This document shows, in pieces, positions 53,878 to 59,655 of a stretch of DNA of 59,655 bases. The notes below the pieces were generated by a model. The model ran no database searches, was not told the DNA's origin, and worked only from the letters and a program-made list of their open reading frames with translations. A program made the position numbers and the translations under genes. This DNA comes from Thermoplasmata archaeon (GTDB lineage Archaea > Thermoplasmatota > Thermoplasmata > Methanomassiliicoccales > Methanomethylophilaceae). Every line of letters begins with the position of its first letter. The first letter of the stretch is position 1. The stretch spans positions 1 to 59,655 of the forward strand of contig SUSZ01000010.1 in assembly GCA_015063165.1 (NCBI GenBank), read 5' to 3'.

Positions 53878-54390
53878 TCAGATAGAGGTCAGGAGACGGT
53901 CCATGGCTAGGGTCACGCTGTCCGTGGGTATGACGCGGGACACAGGTATGGAGAGGATCTTCTCGACAGTCGGAGCCACTATAGGCGCGCAGACCACGCC
54001 TAGGGCCCCGTCCCTCTCGGCACGCACGGCCGCGATGATGGCGTCCTCGACGGTGCTGACAGGGTATTCCTTCACCAGGACGGTGGTCCCGTTGTAGTCC
54101 ACCGATTTGGGAAGGCTGTCCAGGACGTGCGTCGAGGCTATGACGGCGATGAAACGGCTCTCCTCGGAGCTGGTGATGATCTTCAAGGCCTTGATCACCT
54201 GCCTCACCGTGCGCAGATTGGGCTCGCGCCGGTCCTCCAAGAGCTTGTACATGGTGCTCTGGGAGATCCCTGCAACCTGGCAGAACTCGTTCAGGGACAT
54301 GTCGAGCTCGTTGTCGAGGATGTCGCGGAAGGATTTCTGGAATCCCCCCTCCTCTCTCAGCATCCCCGATATCAGGTCCGCCACCGTCAT
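53878..54390 (-). CDS. XRE-family transcriptional regulator in the thioredoxin operon
   Basis: The 170-residue protein has an N-terminal helix, a XRE/HTH domain (about 31-72: MSLNEFCQVAGISQSTMYKLLEDRREPNLRTVRQVIKALK) and a C-terminal alpha/beta regulatory region (VLVKEYPVSTVEDAIIAAVR, ending before VIPTDSVTLAMDRLLTSI). ATG 54390 overlaps the trxB stop by 4 nt. Coupling to thioredoxin reductase suggests a redox-responsive regulator, possibly using the cysteine in EFCQ. Confidence 0.82.
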   Translation of the reverse strand: MTVADLISGMLREEGGFQKSFRDILDNELDMSLNEFCQVAGISQSTMYKLLEDRREPNLRTVRQVIKALKIITSSEESRFIAVIASTHVLDSLPKSVDYNGTTVLVKEYPVSTVEDAIIAAVRAERDGALGVVCAPIVAPTVEKILSIPVSRVIPTDSVTLAMDRLLTSI

Positions 54391-55271
54391 GCGGCTTTCC
54401 TCACGTAGTCGGCGGCGGCCGTGCCTGCGACGCATCCCTGTCCGACGGCTTTGGCGACCTGCCACGGCTTTCCGGTAACGTCCCCGCATGCGAACACGCC
54501 GGGAACCTCGGTGGAGCAGTCGGCTCCGACCTTGATGGAGTCGTCTATCTCGGGCATCACGCCTATGTCCATGGCTATGTCGGCGGAGGACTTCGCTCCG
54601 AGCTCTATGAAGACGCCGTCCGTAGGTACGATGGTGCCGTCCTCCAGGACCAGGCGCTCGACCTTGCCGTCGCCCTCTATGGCCTTGGGCTTGGAACCGT
54701 GCATGATCACGCCAGCTTCAGAGGCCTTCCTGACGAGGGATTCGTCCGCGGACATATCCCATGCGGCCCAATGGGTCTCTGAGGCGTACTTCGTCATCAT
54801 CTCGGCGGAGACGGCGGCCTCGGAGTCGTTGCCGACCAGGACGACCTTGCGTCCCTTGTAGAAGTTGCAGTCGCAGACGGCGCAATAGCTCACTCCTTTT
54901 CCGAAGAGGGCCTTCTCGCCCGGGATCCCCAGAGCCTTGCGGGACACCCCCGTGGCTATGATGACCGACTTGGCGGAGATCTGGGTGCCGTCCTCGACGA
55001 CGAAGACGAACCTTCCTCCCTCCGCGGAGGCCGAGACGACGTTCTGCCCAAGGAAGACCGCTCCGAAGGACTTGGCCTGAGAGATCCCCTCGGCAAGGAT
55101 GTCGTCTCCAGACCGCGGGCCGACCCCGAAATAGTTCTCTATCTCGGTTCCGGCCATCGAGCTGTACGAGGGCTTCCCTGCGACGACGACCGCCATCTTC
55201 TTCCTGGCGGCATGGATGGCGGCCTGGACCCCTGAGGGCCCGGACCCTATGACGAAGACGTCCGCGTCCAT
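54387..55271 (-). CDS. trxB: Thioredoxin reductase-like FAD protein
   Basis: The 294-residue protein has FAD motif GSGPSG (9-14), the redox CAVC (C130, C133) in SYCAVCDCN, and a NAD(P)-like fold. Where NADPH enzymes have the GxGxxA followed by HRRxxxRA arginines, this one has GNDSEAA and HWAAWDM. The 2'-phosphate site is therefore absent and another donor is likely. The gene is 2 nt after thioredoxin and coupled to the XRE regulator. Confidence 0.9.
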   Translation of the reverse strand: MDADVFVIGSGPSGVQAAIHAARKKMAVVVAGKPSYSSMAGTEIENYFGVGPRSGDDILAEGISQAKSFGAVFLGQNVVSASAEGGRFVFVVEDGTQISAKSVIIATGVSRKALGIPGEKALFGKGVSYCAVCDCNFYKGRKVVLVGNDSEAAVSAEMMTKYASETHWAAWDMSADESLVRKASEAGVIMHGSKPKAIEGDGKVERLVLEDGTIVPTDGVFIELGAKSSADIAMDIGVMPEIDDSIKVGADCSTEVPGVFACGDVTGKPWQVAKAVGQGCVAGTAAADYVRKAA

Positions 55272-55273
55272 GT

Positions 55274-55585
55274 TCACTGGAGTCCGAGGGCGGCGATGAT
55301 GTCCTCTTTGGGCCTGAGGCCGACGAGAGTGTCGACGAGGACCTTGTCCTTGAAGACGAGGAGAGTGGGGATCGCGTTGATGTTGAACCTGATGGCGATG
55401 GCCTGGTTCTCGTCGGTGTTCAGCTTGGCGACTCCAGCCTTGCCTGCAAGGTCGGAAGCGAGCTCCTCGACTATGGGGCCCATCCTCCTGCAGGGACCGC
55501 ACCAGGGCGCCCAGCAGTCTATGATTGCGAGGCTGTTGGAGTCTACGAACTGGTCGAAGTTGGATTCATTGAGTTCTGTCACCAT
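55274..55585 (-). CDS. trx: Thioredoxin
   Basis: The 103-residue protein has the active-site WCGPC and the usual cis-proline in INAIPTLLVFKD. It is reduced by the adjacent reductase. ATG 55585 is preferred to an upstream ATG at 55612 because a TATA-like TTTTTATC lies at about 55618-55628. Confidence 0.95.
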   Translation of the reverse strand: MVTELNESNFDQFVDSNSLAIIDCWAPWCGPCRRMGPIVEELASDLAGKAGVAKLNTDENQAIAIRFNINAIPTLLVFKDKVLVDTLVGLRPKEDIIAALGLQ

Positions 55586-55726
55586 TGTATCACGGCTGAC
55601 CTGTACTGGCATTTCGGCGATAAAAAGCCAATGCCTGTATGCTTCCGCACTCCTTAAAAGAAAGAAACACATGCCTTATAGGCGGGACAAGGGCATAAGG
55701 AAAGACGGCGGAAGGAGAGCAATTCT

Positions 55727-57355
55727 ATGGATGAAGACGGCAGAAAGGCTACGGGCACTTTTCATATATCTCACATCGGATATGTCGAGAGGAACGATAA
55801 GTCCAGGGTCGTCTGCGACCTCGAGATCTCCGTCGGCGACGAGCCCCCATCCAGCACGAAGAAGCTGTTCTTCGAGGTCCCGAAGGAATACGGCAGGTAC
55901 CTCGTATGGGAGAGATGCGACGCCTTCGTGGTGCTTCTTCTGCACACTGCGCTCACCGAGGGATACGACATCCGCTCCGACGTACCGATGTCCTCGGACC
56001 TCTACTTCAACGTCACTGAATACCTTCTGCCGCCCCTGATCAAGAACGGGCCTCGCGATATCAGCATAATCGCCGACGTGGCTCCGCCTCTGGAGTGCGG
56101 GAAGGGCGTCGGCACCGGGCTGTCGTGCGGAGTGGACTCGCTTCATGCCGTCCACAAGTACGCGGACTACCCGATAGAGGACTTCAGGATAACGCATCTG
56201 TGCATCAACGACGTGGGCGCGTTCGGGGATTCGCTCTACTGGAAGGTGGGAGGCGCCAACGTGCGCGACAACTCCTACAGGCGCGCCAGAGCGGCCGCCG
56301 AAGACATAGGGCTTCCTCTGATAGAAACGTCGTCCAACGTCGCCAGGACCCTCCGCCTCAACCATTTCCTCACCAACTCGTTCTCGTCGGCGTTCGCCAT
56401 CCTATGCATGAAGAAGCTCTGGAAGGCGTACTTCTACGCATCCGACGGGAAGGACTTCCTGTCCGAATCCTCGCTGAAAGGATGGTACAACAAGAAGCCG
56501 TCAACATACGAGCCTTTCATGCTCAGGGTCCTCAGCACCCCCAGCATCTGCTTCATGCCCGTCGGCGAGATAGAAACGGAGACGGAGAAGATCGCGGAGA
56601 TAGCCGACTACGGTATCGCCAGGAAGCACCTCTACTCGTGCACCTGGGATCTGGACAACTGCTGCGTCTGCAAGAAGTGCATCAGGAACCTCACCACCCT
56701 GGACGCCCTCGGGAAGCTCGACAACTACTCCGACCTGTACGATCTGAACTACTACAGGGAGCACAGGCTGTACTACATGTGGAAGGTGTACGAGAACAAG
56801 GACGAAGGGAACTCCGGCGACGTGTACGAGATGCTGATGAACAACAGCGACCCCCAGATGCAGGAGGTCACCGAGATCGCCGAGGCCGTCAAGGAGTTCG
56901 AGAGGCTCTGGGAGCAGGAAACCTCGGACACGGACAAGAAGGCGGTGGCCGCCATCAAGCCCTATCTCAACCGCGCCCTGAAGCCCAACTTCTGCATGGC
57001 GAGGGCCTACGAGGCCGGAAGAGGGATAAAGAAGAGCCATGCGAAGGCCAACGAATGCCTCGAATACTGCCTCGCCGTGTACAAGGCTGAGGTGAAAGCG
57101 GGATTCCAGTCGGTGTACCAGCTCTTCGACCTCCAGTGGAGGATGAGAAAGGACGAGGACCTCCTGGCCACGCTGGAGCCTATGCTGAAGTACAACCGCC
57201 CCGAGGCGAAGGTCCGCCTCGCGCGCATGTACGCCAAGGGAAGAGGCGTGGAGAAGGACCTGGCCAAGGCTAAGGAACTCATGCACGAGGCCGCCGAGAG
57301 GAAGCCCCTTTACAGGTCCGAATACGAGAAGCTCCTGAGGGAGACCGAGGACTGA
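55727..57355 (+). CDS. QueC-like PP-loop ATPase fused to Sel1-type repeats
   Basis: The first 330 residues form a PP-loop enzyme: GLSCGVDSLH (131-140) is the SGGxDS-like ATP motif. C305 followed by CCVCKKC (C312-C318) and R320 matches the zinc motif of QueC (CxxC..C-type with Arg). Residues about 350-542 carry Sel1-type repeats, e.g. ARAYEAGRGIKKSHAKANECLEYC and ARMYAKGRGVEKDLAKAKELM. QueC makes 7-cyano-7-deazaguanine; a fused Sel1 region suggests a protein partner instead. GAAGGAG lies about 8 nt before ATG 55727. It overlaps the convergent HD gene by 46 nt. Confidence 0.8.
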   Translation: MDEDGRKATGTFHISHIGYVERNDKSRVVCDLEISVGDEPPSSTKKLFFEVPKEYGRYLVWERCDAFVVLLLHTALTEGYDIRSDVPMSSDLYFNVTEYLLPPLIKNGPRDISIIADVAPPLECGKGVGTGLSCGVDSLHAVHKYADYPIEDFRITHLCINDVGAFGDSLYWKVGGANVRDNSYRRARAAAEDIGLPLIETSSNVARTLRLNHFLTNSFSSAFAILCMKKLWKAYFYASDGKDFLSESSLKGWYNKKPSTYEPFMLRVLSTPSICFMPVGEIETETEKIAEIADYGIARKHLYSCTWDLDNCCVCKKCIRNLTTLDALGKLDNYSDLYDLNYYREHRLYYMWKVYENKDEGNSGDVYEMLMNNSDPQMQEVTEIAEAVKEFERLWEQETSDTDKKAVAAIKPYLNRALKPNFCMARAYEAGRGIKKSHAKANECLEYCLAVYKAEVKAGFQSVYQLFDLQWRMRKDEDLLATLEPMLKYNRPEAKVRLARMYAKGRGVEKDLAKAKELMHEAAERKPLYRSEYEKLLRETED

Positions 57356-57939
57356 CCTCGGTTCTTCAGCCCCTCAGGAATGCATTTCAGCTTGGGGAAT
57401 TCCCCGATCCTGTCCACGATAACGTCCAGGTCCTCGCCGTACAAGTCGGACAGCTCCATGTGGAGCAGTTCGATCCTCTCCGCGCCGCGGAATGCCCCCT
57501 TGGCCATCAGCTTGTTGACCGAGTGCTCGTGGGTGACCACACGGTTGTCGCTGACGAGGTTGTCGGCGTGGGCTACGATCTTCTCCTCGAGCGTCTTGGG
57601 CATGTAATCCGCCGGCGGCAGCCCCAGCTCGACGACGTCGACCTCGTCCAGGCCGGCCCCGGTGTGCTTGCGGACGATGTCCACCAGCTCCTTCGGGAGG
57701 CCCAGGTTGGACACCATCCCGGATCCGATGTAGGCGTGCATTATGGAATGGTCCACAGCACGGCCTATGTCGTGCAGGATCGCTCCCGCGACGACCAGGT
57801 CCTTGTCCACGAAGTCTATGCGCGAGGCTATCTCCTCCGCCACGGCCCTCACGGTGCAGCAATGGACCACCACGCGCATCTTGCAGCCTTCGTCGAGAAG
57901 GTACTGGACACACTCGTGGTCACTCGGGATTCTCGACAA
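57310..57939 (-). CDS. HD-domain phosphohydrolase
   Basis: The 209-residue protein has the HD signature (VVHCCTV, AGAILHDIGRAVDHS, ending in VAHADNLV), typical of archaeal metal-dependent phosphohydrolases of the TIGR00295 kind. Substrate is unknown. The start is taken as TTG 57939, which overlaps the trm56 stop by 20 nt; the next ATG at 57879 would delete the first helix. The C-terminus overlaps the QueC-like gene by 46 nt. The stop is TAA. Confidence 0.72.
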   Translation of the reverse strand: MSRIPSDHECVQYLLDEGCKMRVVVHCCTVRAVAEEIASRIDFVDKDLVVAGAILHDIGRAVDHSIMHAYIGSGMVSNLGLPKELVDIVRKHTGAGLDEVDVVELGLPPADYMPKTLEEKIVAHADNLVSDNRVVTHEHSVNKLMAKGAFRGAERIELLHMELSDLYGEDLDVIVDRIGEFPKLKCIPEGLKNRGQSSVSLRSFSYSDL

Positions 57940-58438
57940 CCGTTTTCCCCCTTTCGTTGGGCACGACTGTAAGCTTTCCGTGGCGCTCGGAATACAGCGC
58001 CTTGCCCTCGGTGAAGCGGTCGAGGAATATTGCAAGAGCAGCGATCTCCGAATGCGGCTGGTTGCCGACTGAGACGTTGAAATCCGCACGTTCATACACC
58101 TCGCGCGGAACTTTCTCCGCACCCACTATTATCATTATGTCCTCGTCACGAGGTATCTTGGGCAGAGCCTCGTCTACCCTCTCCCCATACATCGTGAGAT
58201 GGACCACTTTGCCACTGAAATTACGCACGGCGCTCTGCCATCTGACGCCGGTCTTTATCTGATAGTCTCCGCCGAACCTGTCCACGACGCTGCGGACGTT
58301 CTCCTCAAGCTTCTCGTCGAGCGTGTCGACGTATATGCCTCTGGCTCCCAGGGCTCTGGAAGACAGCGCCACATGAGTGGTCACGCGTTTGTCCCTCTCG
58401 GGACGATGGCCTATCCTCATTATCCAGATGTCGGACAT
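57920..58438 (-). CDS. trm56: tRNA cytidine-56 2'-O-methyltransferase (SPOUT)
   Basis: Trm56 is an archaeal methyltransferase for position 56 of the T loop. The 172 residues begin MSDIWIMRIGHRPERDKRVTTHVALSSRALGA and contain the knotted SPOUT core IMIIVGAEKVPREVYE plus the NVSVGNQPHSEIAALA. ATG 58438 overlaps the upstream wHTH gene by 19 nt. This pair is the conserved part of the operon. Confidence 0.94.
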   Translation of the reverse strand: MSDIWIMRIGHRPERDKRVTTHVALSSRALGARGIYVDTLDEKLEENVRSVVDRFGGDYQIKTGVRWQSAVRNFSGKVVHLTMYGERVDEALPKIPRDEDIMIIVGAEKVPREVYERADFNVSVGNQPHSEIAALAIFLDRFTEGKALYSERHGKLTVVPNERGKTVVENPE

Positions 58439-58941
58439 CGTTTCTCTTCGCGTATGAGCTCTATCCTGTGCCCGCGGTAATCCATTTTCACAGACCTGCG
58501 GACAAGGCTCTTGAGCATGGTGGAAGACAGACCCAGCGCCTCTGCAACATCGCCGGAGAAGCGCCCGTCCTTTCCTACCTGTGCCAGGATCTTGTCCTCG
58601 ATCTCCTTGTACTCTTCATCACCCATCATGGCGGCGGTGAGCACGTCGCTGATCTCGTAGACCGGCCACTGCGCGTTTATGCTGAAAGAAGTGTAGTACG
58701 TGTGATACGACTTCTCAGGATAGCCGCCGTTCTTAGCCATCCAACGGGTCTCCACCAGCTTCATCTTCTCGAAGAAGACGATGGCCTCCCTGCCTTCGGG
58801 ACCGAACTTCTCCTCGATCTCGTCGGCGGTGCGCCACTCCAGGGTAACCTCCTTGAGGACGTCTCTTTTCGCGGGTGTATCAACGGACCTGAGCATCGGA
58901 ACTAGCTCCGATGGCTCGTTGATCACCTTTATTCTGTTCAT
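58420..58941 (-). CDS. ArsR-family winged-helix regulator upstream of trm56
   Basis: The 173-residue protein shows an N-terminal wHTH (about 18-75: LRSVDTPAKRDVLKEVTLEWRTADEIEEKFG) and a second helical region (VAEALGLSSTMLKSLVRRSVKMDYRGHRIEL) that looks like another HTH. ATG 58941 is preceded by a TATA-like TATTTATAG about 30 nt upstream. It overlaps trm56 by 19 nt. The stop is TAA. Confidence 0.82.
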   Translation of the reverse strand: MNRIKVINEPSELVPMLRSVDTPAKRDVLKEVTLEWRTADEIEEKFGPEGREAIVFFEKMKLVETRWMAKNGGYPEKSYHTYYTSFSINAQWPVYEISDVLTAAMMGDEEYKEIEDKILAQVGKDGRFSGDVAEALGLSSTMLKSLVRRSVKMDYRGHRIELIREEKRCPTSG

Positions 58942-59132
58942 AGTCGACTTTATAGCGTAGAAACTATAAATAGAATATTAGAAATACAACATTTTTCCAC
59001 CTTAACTAATCGGCAATTGTCGATTTTTTGGTGAGTCTTCTGCCAGATTATGAAGCATTCAACCCATCCATTCTTCTGAGCCAGACATCCGAAGACTACG
59101 ACAGATTGGACACATCGGGGGTTCTAACCCAA

Positions 59133-59145
59133 CATTTATTTATGC
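59133..59145 (+). promoter_or_regulatory. TATA box of the 54-residue gene
   Basis: CATTTATTTATGC lies about 25 nt before ATG 59165, consistent with a leaderless transcript. The upstream part of the 58942-59164 gap also has a minus-strand TATA for the ArsR-type gene and a CGGCAATTGTCG near-palindrome (59010-59021). Confidence 0.55.
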
Positions 59146-59164
59146 ACCCAATCATGCAGTCACG

Positions 59165-59329
59165 ATGAAAGAGAAGAAACCCGAGCTGGCGTGGAAGTGC
59201 CTCGACTGCTACAGGACCTACAAAGGACCTGACGGGGAGCAGAAGGCCCTCAACTGCTGCAACTCCATCGTCCAGGGCGTTTGGATCAACTACAGCAAGT
59301 GGGGCAAGCACAAGTGGTACGGCCGCTGA
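59165..59329 (+). CDS. 54-residue Cys- and Trp-rich protein
   Basis: The frame MKEKKPELAWKCLDCYRTYK continues to a second CC pair and ends HKWYGR. It has C12, C15, C31 and C32, enough for one zinc site, plus several Trp and Tyr. A proper TATA box and a terminator hairpin bracket it. The stop is TGA. It is too short for standard gene finders and I recognise no family. Confidence 0.6.
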   Translation: MKEKKPELAWKCLDCYRTYKGPDGEQKALNCCNSIVQGVWINYSKWGKHKWYGR

Positions 59330-59352
59330 TTGGCTCCATATAAACAATCCAA

Positions 59353-59382
59353 CGGCTGTCCAGCAGTTTTTCTGGACAGCCG
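59353..59382 (+). terminator. CGGCTGTCCAG/CTGGACAGCCG hairpin
   Basis: An 11-bp perfect stem with an 8-nt T-rich loop follows the 54-residue gene by 23 nt. It is the longest stem found in the window and probably ends that transcript. Confidence 0.65.
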
Positions 59383-59655
59383 ATTCATTATATTATTTGA
59401 CATTAGGTTCATCTCTGCGGAGATGATTCACGATTTTTGGTGCGGGGTTCATAGGAACGTATCGAACATTCTAGATGTCCGAAGCCGTCTCCTGGATTCG
59501 AGAGACTTCCGCTGCAGACGTTGGCCATGACTGTGTGTAACAACCTCCATTGAAGTATCGACCCGGAAACAACCGCTAGACAAATGTCCATCAGATCCCC
59601 GAGGTCATGTGCTTCAGAATCAGTCCCCTGTGAATAGCATAAAGAGCGTACCTCA
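59383..59655 (-). other. No confident gene; possible 3' end of an edge gene
   Basis: On the minus strand one frame runs from the right edge to TGA 59591-59593 and ends RYALYAIHRGLILKHMTSGI. A second frame is open for about 80 codons but shows no recognisable motif. This stretch could hold the truncated end of a gene beyond the window or a decayed transposase. I support neither strongly. Confidence 0.25.

Noticed and set aside
59409-59591. 60-codon minus-strand frame near the right edge
   Set aside because: There is no family resemblance and it overlaps a competing frame stop; I list only a weak edge feature.
1-59655. CRISPR arrays, rRNA, large direct repeats or complete insertion sequences
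   Set aside because: None seen. The only repeats found are the 15-mer pair, the Sel1 and OB-fold internal repeats and the terminator hairpins.

Overview
The window reads as a gene-dense euryarchaeal chromosome segment. PCNA, TFS, archaeal XPD, PAN, Cdc48, Csl4, multi-OB RPA, MBF1, PurP, Trm56, Taw2, geranylgeranyl reductase and uS2 are all archaeal types. The best guess is the Thermoplasmatota, possibly the Methanomassiliicoccales. Part of that inference comes from stop codons: the complete genes called here end in TGA (large majority) or TAA, and none ends in TAG, while one TAG sits in frame inside an otherwise intact reading frame (16109-16111). No methanogenesis or pyrrolysine gene lies in the window, so the placement is inference. 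Many promoters put a TATA box about 25-30 nt before the start codon (leaderless style), whereas genes inside operons use ATGA/GTGA overlaps or Shine-Dalgarno (SD) sequences.

Layout. 1-4653 (minus): ribose-1,5-bisphosphate isomerase, form III RuBisCO and AMP phosphorylase form the complete AMP salvage pathway to 3-phosphoglycerate, followed by a polysaccharide deacetylase. 4767-7614: a membrane protein, a catalytic-domain-only RNase III and a divergent Cys-rich protein. 7583-13296 (minus): a tight seven-gene run tfs, pcn, split transketolase, transaldolase, geranylgeranyl reductase, taw2. 13300-15700: a possible structured RNA, a beta-CASP nuclease and a NadC-like protein lacking the substrate motif. 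15734-16606: a Rpn/PD-(D/E)XK gene with the internal amber codon. 17050-28433: PurH, METTL5-type methyltransferase, Csl4, ThiI-like protein, XPD helicase, SerA and two aminotransferases, PurP. 28689-31702: RPA and its partner. 31726-33701: Memo and uS2 separated by a fragment of a VOC protein. 33954-39026: DUF2240-type protein, MBF1, PAN with a dyad around its TATA box, GPN-loop GTPase, two membrane proteins, riboflavin kinase. 39060-42449: purQ-purL-purS. 42587-47757: a second AMP-phosphorylase paralogue, a decayed methyltransferase and two MATE exporters. 47948-50149: Cdc48. 50224-59655: a 27-residue membrane peptide, Sel1 proteins, Elp3, regulators, a thioredoxin/thioredoxin reductase/XRE operon, a QueC-like PP-loop protein fused to Sel1 repeats, an HD protein, Trm56, and a 54-residue Cys-rich protein.

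How genes connect. Transketolase and transaldolase can make pentose phosphate. PurS/L/Q and PurH/PurP consume it for purines. AMP phosphorylase, R15P isomerase and RuBisCO return nucleoside ribose to 3-phosphoglycerate, which SerA and the class V aminotransferase can divert to serine. PAN and Cdc48 both carry hydrophobic C-terminal tails that could dock on the 20S proteasome. The strongest leads are the QueC-like/Sel1 fusion, the internal amber codon in a TAG-free gene set, a thioredoxin reductase lacking the NADPH arginines, the NadC relative without its RKT motif, and the palindrome enclosing the PAN TATA box.
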